The notes beneath the pieces are model-generated. The model ran no database searches. It saw only the letters and a list, made by a program, of their open reading frames with translations, and was not told where the DNA came from. Position numbers and translations under genes: made by a program. Of a stretch of DNA of 64,000 nucleotides, positions 33,956 to 45,268 are shown piece by piece. The first letter of the stretch is position 1. Each line of letters begins with the position of its first letter. The DNA lies in contig CACVBU010001147.1 of assembly GCA_902728285.1 (NCBI GenBank), forward strand, positions 659,466 through 723,465, written 5' to 3'. The DNA comes from Clytia hemisphaerica. Lineage: Eukaryota > Cnidaria > Hydrozoa > Leptothecata > Clytiidae.

Positions 33956-36900
33956 GTAAGTCTTCACTTTCTTTTTCCTTCTTTGTCTTTTTTGTTTGTA
34001 GTTTAGTGTCCCAGAGAATCTCGGCCGGTACAAATCTGGGCAAAAATAGAGTTTGAAACCACCTTAAACAACTCTTCCTGCCTACCCCTTCGTTACCGAT
34101 ACTTGGCTGGCCTCAAGTTCGTTAAGATTTAACTTTGGTGAGTTTTCTTTTCTTTCATTTTCATATTATGTTGTACCTACTTAACTGTCTACTGTTGAGC
34201 ATTCTCTATGAGAACGCACAGTTCAACCAAGGATGTGAGCACAAAGTTTGCTTTCCTTTGTGAGGAGAGGTCGTGGGAAAAATTTGAACGTTTTGCGTAA
34301 TCAAGCGTGGGAAAATTGATCACAATTCGAATGTTTTTGTATCATGAAATGTTGCTGAGCGTGGGAAAACTATTACAATTCGAACGTTTTCTTGATTCGA
34401 ACGTTCGAAATGGTGATTGTTCGAATGTTTTGGATAGGTTTGAAGATTCGAATTTCAAAAAAACTGTGATTTTCAAAACATCAAATGTTTTGTTTACATT
34501 TTTCTGGAAAGCGCTTTGTTAGATTTCAAATCTTCTTATTTTTGTGATTGAAGATGGACTGATTTTAGCGATGAATGATCTGAGAATTTGTTTGGTATTC
34601 TACCAATGAAGTATAAGCCCAAAGGGCTAGAAGATTGTTAGTAAAATTTTCCGCTGGATTTCAAAAGTATACCACTCGAAAACTAAAGACAAAAAAAAAT
34701 TCAATCCGGCGTCAAAAATACGGCGTATGTTCTAAGGCTTCACTTTTTCTTGTCGAGAAAGGTTAAAGATTCGCTTCTAGCCCTTCAGGCTTATACTGTA
34801 CTTTATTGGATTCTACTCTTGACTTTAAATCCTTCATTAATTCTAATAAGGACCTATGTGGGATTCTTTATAATTACGTAGTGAAACATTAGGCTCTCTC
34901 TCACCCATGGCTCTGAGCGTAAAAATCTTTCTTTTTGCACGCAAACACGATTAGATTACTGTATAACGTTTTGTTTTTGTATTGTTCAGCCAGGCGTTGA
35001 AGAATGTACATTTCTAAAATGGACTTCCCGCTTTTTGTGAGCTTTTGTTTGTTTCTTTGAATTGTTTTATGAATGGAAATTTGAATTTTAACTTTATTTT
35101 GTAGCGTCGTAGCTGCACGTGTGAGTTGAAGTGAAGTTTTAAGTCGTTTTAAGATTTTTGTTTTGAAGAATATCTTGGTCATATTTTCATTCGTTTTGTT
35201 TTGTTTTTCACGAGAACGTTCAAGAACACTTTTGGACAGACTATACATGGACCATATTGCATGAAGCAACTCTACCAAAAACTCTTGGTTGTATCGATTT
35301 TCTTTATATTTTTTCATAACATTCTTTGCCCTCTTATTCCGACTTATATAAATTTCTTTTGAATGAGAAGTTTGGAAATATCCTTGTCAATTTCGTAATT
35401 TTTTGATGTTCTGAGGAAATATACGAATGGAAATTATTTGTCATCTGACCAAAAATGTGCCAAATATACAAAATTGATACACACATAAATTTCGTCCATC
35501 ATTCAGGAATTCAGGGCCCTGATTATTTTCTTTAAGGTCAAATTTTTAGCCTTACTGGGGGATAATTGGCAATTTACAGTTAAAGTTAATAAATGGCATT
35601 CTTTGTTCCCAAATTTTATGATGCTGTTATTCTTAGCATATTCTTAATCTTTTGGCCAATTTTATTATGAGTATTCTTACAAATTATATTCTTATAAAAG
35701 AGCGCGTCTCCCGAAGGAAGGGACATGAAGTTTAGAAACCTAGTAACAAATTGTGCAACCATTTAGAAGTTTATTGTGCTTATATTTAACAATATTTTGA
35801 CTTCGATATCTAACTGAGAGGTATTTTGGTTTTAAGATCATTTCAGTGGTTTTTTCTTGATACCAGGTGTTTTTTGCTCCAAATAATCTTTGGTAGTTGG
35901 CTGCAGCGTGTGCCACATAAAACACATCACGTAAATAGTAATTCACCACCGCACCGTAAATCGGGACGGGTTTCATGGTTGGCGGAGGAGCGGAATCGGC
36001 CCTTTTTTGAACGGAGTGGCGGAATTCGACGAAATTTTAGACCGAATTTCTGAAATTGGGTTCTCTGACGGAGACGGAAAATTGGACAGTTTTAGTGCGG
36101 AAGAACGAAATTTAGAAAAAAGTTTTGCGGAATTTTGGAATTGGTATAACAATTCCAAAATTGGCAGAGTTTTTGACAAAAATCTTGAATTTCAAAGGAA
36201 TTGTCGGTGGCGGAATTTTGGTCCTTTTTGACACGATTTGACGGAAATTGGAGAAAAAATTGACGTAATTGCGGAATCGGTGCCCCCTTAACCCCCACCC
36301 CTCCCTCAAAATCACAATTTCTTTTCGATATATAAAGAGGGAAATTCTAAAAAGATTTGTTCTTTAGGGGATTTCTACATAAGGATAATTTTTTATCAAA
36401 ATTAATTTCTGGGAATATTTCGACATTTTGGATTGGTTGAGAGCTTTCTTAAAGATTACTTGGATTATTTGAGGTTTGAAAAGTTTGTGGCATCTTTGAC
36501 ATTTTACAGGCACTTTTGATTTGTTAGGGTATTTTTTGAAAAAATTATTTTCTCCAAGTGATTAGCAATTCGCCCGCAACGGCAGGGCCCACTATCAAGT
36601 TGTATTACATATTCAGTCGAAAGTCGTAAAATCAAAATGAATGTTTCATTCTAAAATATTTCAAACAGAAGATCTTTATGACTATGTCTCCCCTCAGATT
36701 TGTTCTAATATCAGAAATTCTCTTTGTGAAAAACATTTCATTTCTTCTTCATTTTTGTTTGTATGTATTTCAAAGGAATTGAAAAATAATATGATGACAT
36801 GAAGTTTAAATATTGAAATGAAATTTTCGCGCAGAAAGAACACATTGCATGCAAATTTATAAATCGTGTTTGCAAGAGTAGGATTTTGCACTGCTCATTT

Positions 36901-37918
36901 AGACGTATTTATTTAAAGATAGGAATAAATTTTTAAGTAATTTTTCCTTTCAGGACTCTTTTTTATCCTTATCGCCGAATGAAATGATATTGAATAATAA
37001 ATCAATGAAAGTGTATGTTTAATTGATAACATTTTTGATCTTGCGGTAGATTTAATAGTACCGCTGTGAGCTACTTTCTGATGTTTGTAATCATTTGGAC
37101 AAAAAAACGTATTAATTTCATAAGTTATACCTATAAACCAGACTCGAGGAAAGAAGAAAGGAACTCAGTTATTCTGACTACATTGCAAGACGATTTGTTC
37201 TGTTAATCCATCGTTAAGCTTCACTTGCAAAAGAAATTTTTCTAACGTCTATTTATCGAATCATCCGTTTTGTGTTCAAGTCAAAATCACTTTTTGGGAC
37301 ACTTCCGTTTGACTAGCTGCTGCTGTTGGCTTGGAGACCTGCTTTTGTTGATAGCTTTATAAATCTTGAGATTAATTCCCTTGGGAATTATCTAACTATT
37401 TGAAACGCCAATTAATGATTATGAATTAAATGCTGCTCTATTAACGACATACAGTAATTGCTTTACTCGTTAAATCAGATTGTTGGGAAAATAGCATTTT
37501 TCTCGTAATATAGCATTGGAGTAAACAATATAAGTGAACTGTTCAGAAGATTTCTCACTCATTGTTGAATTTGATAAATTTTTGATGAACTTTTCTTCTT
37601 GGTTGACAGCTATAATAAGCGTTTTACGCGAAGAACTGTGATAGCAAACGGAGTAAATAAAAGACTATACTTTGATGAAGAAAAGTTGAAAGAAATCAAG
37701 ACATTGGGATCCATTAACTAAAAACTAGAAAAGCGAGGAGGAAGAAACATCCCTTATTTTAATAATTTATCTTCGTAAATAAAAGTCTCCAGAAGTGATA
37801 GCTGGGACAATATTCTCACTTTTTCGTACACGACATTAAACAGTAAAAGGGAGTCCAGAAGATTGATTTCATTTGGGACGAGTTTATTGTTGATCACGGA
37901 AGGTAGAGGGAAGCAGAT
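33956..37918. other. Spacer between formin exons V1 and V2
   Basis: No exon found. It contains a TTCTTAxxATTCTT-type repeat piece at about 35530-35710 and a block at 35975-36300 where GCGGAATT, GAAATT and GGAATCGG recur many times. A 138-codon minus-strand ORF at 35317-34901 is Lys/Asn-rich and probably chance. The V2 promoter should lie near the right edge. Confidence 0.5.
35975..36300. repeat. GGAATT-rich interspersed repeat
   Basis: Recurrent GGCGGAATT/GCGGAATCGG words, beginning GGCGGAGGAGCGGAATCGGC and closing GCGGAATCGGTGCCCCC. Both strands read open for about 70 codons because the words lack stops. There is no protein similarity I recognise. Confidence 0.55.
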
Positions 37919-39146
37919 ATGAAAAGCTGTTTACCATGCTCCAGTTTCCGACGAAACAAGAAAAACAAAAGACAAACAATCACCGAGCGTAAGACAAGCG
38001 GTGAAAAATCAGCCGCGCGTGCAACATCTGATGAAGAGAGCATTGAACTTTTGACCTCATCGCATGATGGAGTCACCGATGAACGATCACCGCGAAAAGA
38101 GGAATTTCAATTCAACAATAAATCTTTATTGACTGAAAAAGATCCGCTTCTGCATGATGAAGATGCGCTCAACGATTCAAATGGCTTTGTTATATTACCA
38201 TTGGATACCACTCAACTAACTATACTTTCAGATGGAAGCCCGGAGAAGGATACATCAATATCGAATGGGATTATATCTCATAAAGAAATTGACAGCAAGC
38301 CACCTTCCGATGAGAAAGTTTTCGAAGAGAAATCTTTTATCGATTTTGGATGTCAATACGATCAAAAGAGTCAAGAAATCAATAATAATGACGTCATTAT
38401 CAAAGAATCTAAGGACAAAAATTTGACTTCACAAGACTTTGAATGCCAGGTGAACTTTGAGGCTCCTATGAAAGTTGTTGAACAACAGATTTCGCTCGTC
38501 GAAGAGAAAACTAAGGCAGAATCGCCAGTGCAATTGGAGAGTCGAAAGCCAAAGAACTTTGATGAGAAAGATTCCATTGAAGTCACTGAAAAAGAGGACT
38601 TGGATTATGAGGATAAAGCTAAGACTCTTGTGAGTAATATACAGCTACAATCCAACGAAAAAAATTCAGAGAAAACTGAAAATAAGAAAATCAACCAGAT
38701 CTCACTATCGTCCTCGGAGAGTGACAGCCCGCCTATAGTATCGCCCACCGAAAAAAAGAAATTTGCCCTTATGAATCTCGTGAAAAGAGTCTCTCCGACC
38801 ACCAAGTTCCGCCCTGAAAGTGTGGTCAGTGAAGACGGAGAGCTTCTCAATGCTGCAGCCGTTCGAAAGTTGCTGAAAAATCCTACCGTAAGATCATACA
38901 CAGCTTTCATGATTTGTTTGAAGAAAGGTTCTTCCAAATTCATCGAACAAATTTTACAAGAATGTGACGCTCTACAGTTGATGTTTGATGCATTGGCCGC
39001 ACTGAGTTTGAAACATATCGGATCTTTTACTGATACTATTCTACAATTGGAAATTGTTCGCGCTGTCAAAATGATTTTGAATAATCCTATTGGTATTGTT
39101 TATTTGATCGAAGAAGATCGTGGATTTGTCTCAGACCTTGCTTTCG
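37919..39146 (+). CDS. Formin alternative first exon V2 (long N-terminal extension plus GBD/DID module)
   Basis: 1,228 nt (3n+1). Residues 1-20 are basic with two cysteines (MKSCLPCSSFRRNKKNKR), a possible membrane-binding or acylated start. Residues 20-300 are acidic, Ser/Lys/Glu-rich and predicted disordered. From residue 303 the formin regulatory module follows: DGELLNAAAVRKLL, SYTAFMICLKKGSSKFIEQI, GSFTDTILQLEIVRAVKMIL and GIVYLIEEDRGF. It ends TTCG/GTAAGT, joining the common exon as Ala-Leu-Asp-Thr-Gly. The product would be about 1,558 aa. The last 322 nt are nearly identical to V3 and V4. Confidence 0.85.
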
Positions 39147-39743
39147 GTAAGTTTTGAATTGTTTTTTTACTGATTTCCAGATTCCGTCTCTTATTAAATA
39201 TTTTCATTCATAGAGCGTTGCTATGATTTCGCACTGTTCATTGTCTGATATCTCTCATTTTGTGATAAAATTTTCATTATTCAATGCCGACCTCCTATCG
39301 AGATTATTACTTAACGTCTAAAGAAAAGTTTTAACGGGTGAAAAGTCATAAGAATAGGACAACTTAATCAAAATTTCACAACACGTTTCTCGTTGAATTA
39401 CAAATTTTGTAATGTTTTTATGAACCTCAAAAAATAATTTTCAAAGGCCTGTAAAATATTTCAACAGTTTTTGCGGGGCCTTTTTACGCGAGGCCTACTT
39501 AACAACTTTCATAGTGTTCACTACTTCCAGAAATTCATCCAGTCGTAGGAAAAGTATTAACGTCAGTCCTCACTTTCTCGTGTCTAGAGATGTGTTAATG
39601 AAATCTAAAAGTATTTCGATTTTCAATCATCAAAGATTATCCCATTAATCTTCCAACATGTTTAAAAATTTTGTTTAATCCATTTGCACATGATGTTTGA
39701 TTACCTTCACCTTCTCCTTGATCAGGTTGAAGTACTTTGAAAG

Positions 39744-39965
39744 TGTTCCCGTTTCATATCAGACACATATTTCATATAAGGACAGTGTCTTCCTATTGTT
39801 ATATTATGCTTATATAAGCAAAAAAATGTTTTTTCCTCTTTCTGACCGATCTTGCTCCACATTTGTGTCAATTTGATATAAAGAAGCTTGTCAATCAAAA
39901 TTGATGAGTAAGCAAACGATTCGCTCTTATTTAAAAACTAAACCTTTAACATTGATATGTTCATT
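39744..39965 (+). repeat. Dispersed repeat, copy 2
   Basis: Matches 1168-1385 in the same orientation, with a roughly 20-bp insertion near TGTTATATTATGCTTATATA relative to copy 1. Confidence 0.75.
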
Positions 39966-40134
39966 TCATCTCCGTTAGCTCTTTAAGTCGCCTTTTCATT
40001 AGAAACCTCTCTAGACTGGTTTACTGAAAAAGGAAGACATTCATGATCTCATAGTTTGATCGCTTTCTAAATTTACCTGTCCCCTTTATTTGGTCTATTG
40101 AATACCTTCTATTATACAGGAGACCCCCAGCGGT

Positions 40135-40330
40135 AGCTCTGATCACGATATCACGCAATTTTTTGTCTTCAATCACGATCACGAAAATCAGCAAAAAAAT
40201 TGGATAATCACGTATCCCTTTGAAAAAGTACAAATCACATAACACGGCTCAGAAATCTTTCAAATCACGATCACCTTTTGACCTCTGATCACGCAATCAC
40301 GAAAAATTTTTTTTCCAAATCACATAATAA
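40135..40330. repeat. ATCACG-rich low-complexity repeat
   Basis: AATCACG/ATCACGATCACG words occur about a dozen times, separated by short AT-rich spacers. There is no dyad or coding potential. Confidence 0.65.
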
Positions 40331-41198
40331 GGTGGCTTTGAATGATACTAGGTTAAAGGTCCAGCTTCTATAGCAATATCTGACAGTAGCTAGTTCTCAT
40401 CTTTAACACTAAGTGGTATCAGTAATAACCAGGATACCATATTAAAGGTAACAAATTATTCGTTTAAATGATTCATGATGGCCCCACCAACGTAAATTGG
40501 ACAGTGTAAGCAAGCTTTATTTTCAAAAAGGGATGCATAATTTCTTCTCAGTTAAATAACTCATACCCTGTCTTGTATCGATAAGAATGAATTCAAAATA
40601 ACATAACATCGTTATGAAACAATAACCCAATTCTTTTTGCCATTTTTTGATGAGTTTTACAGCAGAGTTCTTTTGCAAGGCGCTGTTCACTTTTTGATTT
40701 CACGTTGAGATTATAGAAAGGAGTATAGTGATTTAAATGTTTTTGTTTTTCAAGCCAGCCAGGCACTTGATCATGTTCTTACGTAGTTGTGACATGCATT
40801 CATAGCAAACTGAAACCCTTTTTTGGAGTTTACTGTTTAAATTAACATACTTGGTCGATAATTTTTTGCTACGTATTGCTTTATATCTTTTCATATTGAG
40901 AGCGTTGAAGAAGAAGAAGATAACTTGTTGAGAAATTATTAAACGTACAGTTTAGCAATACAAACATTTGAAGTTGTATTAGTTGAAATCTTTGTGCTTT
41001 GGATTTATCACTGTTTATAATCTTATAATTTGAACTTTGTATACACTGTGACATTCTTGTTGATATTTGTATCGAAAATTTGTGGTATATTTTGAATGCA
41101 AAACTTGCGATTGAAACTGTTGATAGAAAGCTGTTGATTTATTTTGTTGGCAAGAAGGAAGGGCGAATAAATCGGACTGGTTGACTTGAGAATCCAAA

Positions 41199-42129
41199 AT
41201 GAAGAATATTTTCACTTTCTTAAGACGAAAAACTACGAAGAAACGAAATAAAAAGAAGCATGAAAGTCGACAAAACTCTGTCTTTGACAACATCGACGGA
41301 GAATCAGGCGTCATTTCGGAGTTGGTCGTCGATGAGACTGAAAATCATGTTGTTGAAGAAGAAAAAAATGAAGAGGAGCTACCAAAAAATGAGTTTGTCG
41401 AAACAGTGGGAAAGAAGGACGAAACAAGTGTGAATGACAGTGCTACCGTTGACAGTCCGATCATTTTAACACCAGATGATGTTTGTCTGCTGGATGATGA
41501 CTATAGTGAAGTCGAGGTGAAAAGCTCTGAAGAATATCACGAAATCTCTTCAGACACTAACAACGAAGCAAAGGAAAAAAGATTGAGTTCAATTGAAGTT
41601 TCCAATCTTTGGAAATCAGCTGGTCGACGATCAATGGTGGAATGTTCCACCGATGAAGAATCTGCTGATAGTGGAAGTTCTGCTGTGGTCCAACAGAAAA
41701 TGAAGAGTCCTTTACTGAAGACTAATTTGTGGAAAGTTGCCAGTCTTCATTCGCTGAACTCCTCCAACTGCTCCGATGATGAGAGTAAGAATAAGTCTAA
41801 GATTATCGTCAGTGATGATGGAGAGCTTCTCAATGCTGCAGCCGTTCGAAAGTTACTGAAAAATCCTACCGTAAGATCATACACAGCTTTCATGATTTGT
41901 TTGAAGAGAGGTTCTTCCAAATTTATCGAACAAATTTTACAAGAATGTGACGCTCTACAGTTGATGTTTGATGCATTGGCTGCACTTAGTTTGAAACATA
42001 TCGGATCTTTTACTGATACTATTCTACAATTGGAAATTGTTCGCGCTGTCAAAATGATTTTGAATAATCCTATTGGTATTGTTTATTTGATCGAAGAAGA
42101 TCGTGGATTTGTCTCAGACCTCGCTTTCG
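41199..42129 (+). CDS. Formin alternative first exon V3
   Basis: 931 nt (3n+1). It begins MKNIFTFLRRKTTKKRNKKK, a basic N-terminus close to that of V4 but without cysteines. An acidic disordered stretch follows to about residue 203. It then carries the same GBD/DID module as V2, with only about 8 nucleotide differences over 322 nt by my count. The donor TTCG/GTAAGT leaves one G. The product with the common body would be about 1,459 aa. The frame runs on past the donor for about 110 nt, which I regard as intron. Confidence 0.85.
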
Positions 42130-44085
42130 GTAAGTTTTACTTTCACTTTTGTGTTTGTTTAATGTTTACTCGCGCAAATCTTCGTTTTCGTAAAACATCT
42201 TTCTCAAAACAAACCAAACAGCTAGTAAAATATACATAGTAAACTTTCAAAAACTTCTCATTATAGTAGGTCATTGTACATTTCAAAAGACACTCAAAGA
42301 AGAATTTGAAACATCTTTAATGTTTCTTTTTCATCCGGAGTTGTATATATATATTTTGGTTTTTGATGATTTATTGCATTAGCCTTCAGTTTTTCTGTTT
42401 TGTAACCAAGGAGGGGTTCCTGTTGTTGACCTCCATTTATTTGTCAGACAAATTGCCACTTAATGAATGATACAAGTTGCTGTCTTTCGTGTATCTGACT
42501 TCTACATTCAATGGAAAGTATTGCTTGTGAAAGGAGTGTCTGTTTAGTCTATAGAAAATATATGATGCTTTTCTGATCATTTTTAATTTCTGGTTTTAAT
42601 TTTGTTATAATATTTGGCTTTTGTGGCTTGAGAGCTGCTTCACAGGAATGAGTAAGGGTTTTCAGTATGAATATAATTTTTGATGAGTATATTATTTAGA
42701 CAAACTTTTACACATAATCATACTCTTCAAAAAGACGATCATACAAACTAAAAATGGTGATAAGTAGCCAGGCTAGGTGAAATAAGGGGTTCTGTCAAGA
42801 GGCTGTTGAGGAATTAGTTAATGATACCCTTGCTACTAAAGTTCTTTCTTACCTTTTTTTCGTATGGTGACAAGGGTCTGTTGCAAGACGGTGATGAAAG
42901 TGTATTTACTTTGACACTTATCTTGTTGTTGTTGATAAAAGACTTAGATCATTAATACTTTACTTTGAAGGTCATTTATACTACTTTACTGTTTGGACGA
43001 GGATTTAGAGCGTAAGAATGTTGGATGCTACTCAATTTCTCGATTAGGCTACACTGTGATCTAATAGCTTTATTTGTTACTCTAACTGCAGGCCTTCCGG
43101 AAAATAACGGGATACCTTTTATATATTAAAATCAAAACTAAAAGCTTGAGAATTTACTAACTTTTTCTCTAGTGAAATCGAAATATTCCTCCTTGGATGC
43201 ATAGACTTTGGAAAGTGGCTCGTTTTATATTCATTTGACTCGTTTGCGATGCTTTCAGTTGATTACATAGCTCTACACACAAAATGATAGCTTTGTCAAT
43301 AATCAGAGATGTTGATTATACCTGCCGTTCCAGTCAGAAACAGGATTTTCTATATCCTTTTCATTCATAGCACGAAAATTGAGCAAGGTTGCGTTCTAGA
43401 TCAAAGCATTCCAAGCAATCTTAAGCATATGTTTTCTTTGTCAAAAGACAAAACAAGTCTTTGTTGTGTTGCATGTTATCAAGCCCTCATGTTGAGTTAC
43501 AAGGTCAGGGTATTTGTCAATGTCAAAATAACAAAATTAGCAATAGTTCAAGTACAATTCATGCTGTAATTGAAACAAAAGGATACAGTCATTATTTTGT
43601 CATTTTCAACAAAATGAATTAATAACGATCTTCCAGATAACTACTTTTTAAGAGCTATTAATAAGATTAGATAGATAAGGCCTGTCTCACATGTCAACTT
43701 TTATTTGTTTTATAGTTTAACACACAGTACTCCTTGTCACTCCCCTATTTTATGAGTATCTTTGCGTGTATTTTGACGTTGTTTGTTTTGCGACCTGTAT
43801 TACTAAGCATGTTGAAAGTTCTTGAAACTGTATCTCTAAACTCTAACATTTCATTTTCTGTTGACATGTAGTGTAGAAGGGGCTTCTCTCGTTTTGATGT
43901 TTCGTTAGATTGAAAAACCTGTATTATCGTTAATATCGATTTCTGTCTTGTTTGCATTAAGGAAAAAAGCAATTGTTTGCAGAAAAATATTGGCATTGCT
44001 ATGGAATACTGCCTCTGAAATAAACAGATCGAGATTTTATCATACAGTTCAATAAAGAGGCGGACGAAATTGGAACGGTGAAAAA
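42130..44085. other. Spacer between formin exons V3 and V4
   Basis: No exon or clear mobile element recognised. AT-rich. The ATG-proximal 40 bp of V3 and V4 look related (AATAAA...CGGAC words), as expected if the exons arose by duplication. Confidence 0.45.
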
Positions 44086-45268
44086 ATGAAGAACATCTTC
44101 TTGTCCTGTACAAGTTCGAACAAGAGAAAGAAAAGGAAAAATAAGAAGAAGAACAAAAATGAGAGGCCTGGTTCAGGGGTGTATGAGTATGCTCCTATCG
44201 AACCCCTTTCGTTCAAGTTCGATAAAGAGACTCAGTTCGAGATCCAATTCTTGGATGTGGCATGCCAAAGTTTGTTGACATCATTGAATGATTTCGAATG
44301 TCAATTTGGTGGAAATGAGGATGAGGAGATATCACTTTCTGGAAATGATGAGGTGAAGCAGGAGATTGACTTGGTTGATTCAAAACATACCAAAGAAAGT
44401 AATGAACATTCTTTGGAAAATGTTGAGGAGCGAATTGTTCATAAATTCAGGGAAGTAGAGACACAGACGAGTGTGGATTTGGGATATTTGAGTCATTGCA
44501 CAGATGACAGTAATGATGAAACCACTACTGATGAAGAAATCAAACCTGAGGATCCCCCTTTATCAAATGGACATGTAGATCCCAAACATATACTTAATGA
44601 GAATGCAGAAAACGATAAAACAGAATTACTCAATGGGAATGCAGATTCTACGAGCTCAAGTATCGGAGATTCGTCTCTAAGAAACGGACATGAACCTTCA
44701 TTAAACGGAGATAGCCCTCTTACGAATGGAGTTGAACCTTTGCTTAACGGACACGAGCCTCTGGCTAACGGACACGTAAATGGGGAAATAAAAGACGATA
44801 TTTTTGAGAGTTCGAACGGTGAGCAAAAGATACAAAACAATCCAATTATAAAGAAAGTCTCGACAGCCAGAGCGAAAGCCAGTCTTTGGAAAGCTATTCG
44901 CAGGGTTTCGTCAAATGGCTCCAAAGAGCTTAAGACTGAAGAAATGGTCAGTGAAGATGGAGAGCTTCTCAATGCTGCTGCAATTCGGAAATTATTGAGT
45001 AATCCTACAGTCAAATCATACACAGCTTTTATAATTTGTTTAAAGAAAGGTTCTTCCAAATTTATCGAACAAATTTTACAAGAATGCGACGCTCTACAGT
45101 TGATGTTTGATGCATTGGCTGCACTGAGTTTGAAACATATCGGATCTTTTACTGATACTATTTTACAATTGGAAATTGTTCGCGCTGTCAAAATGATTTT
45201 GAATAATCCTATTGGTATTGTTTATTTGATCGAAGAAGATCGTGGATTTGTCTCAGACCTCGCTTTCG
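44086..45268 (+). CDS. Formin alternative first exon V4
   Basis: 1,183 nt (3n+1). It begins MKNIFLSCTSSNKRKKRKNK: a basic patch with one cysteine near the start. The disordered extension (to about residue 287) contains a TQT motif at residues 126-128 (EVETQTSVD) and a run of short repeats built on L-x-NGHEP/NGH (about residues 165-245). The last 322 nt encode the same module as V2 and V3. Its first 115 nt differ more than the rest. The donor is TTCG/GTAAGT. The product would be about 1,543 aa. Confidence 0.85.

Larger units (their letters stand above)
39147..41198. other. Spacer between formin exons V2 and V3
   Basis: Contains the second copy of a dispersed repeat (39744-39965) and an AATCACG-rich stretch (about 40135-40330). 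No exon seen. Confidence 0.5.

Noticed and set aside
34901..35317. 138-codon minus-strand ORF in the V1-V2 spacer
   Set aside because: Lys/Asn/Gln-rich composition, no motif and no splice or promoter context. Probably chance, though its length in AT-rich DNA is notable.
38605..39069. Antisense ORFs over V2-V4 (also 41747-42052 and 44493-45191)
   Set aside because: They recur only because the three blocks are near-identical. The plus-strand product is the conserved formin module.
42130..42239. Extension of V3 past its donor as real C-terminal coding
   Set aside because: Homology with V2 and V4 ends just after GTAAGT, and the following residues have no counterpart.
43745..44113. 122-codon minus-strand ORF overlapping the start of V4 (a similar one overlaps V3 at 41015-41314)
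   Set aside because: No recognisable domain, and it overlaps the coding start of the formin exons. Treated as a shadow of the upstream region.
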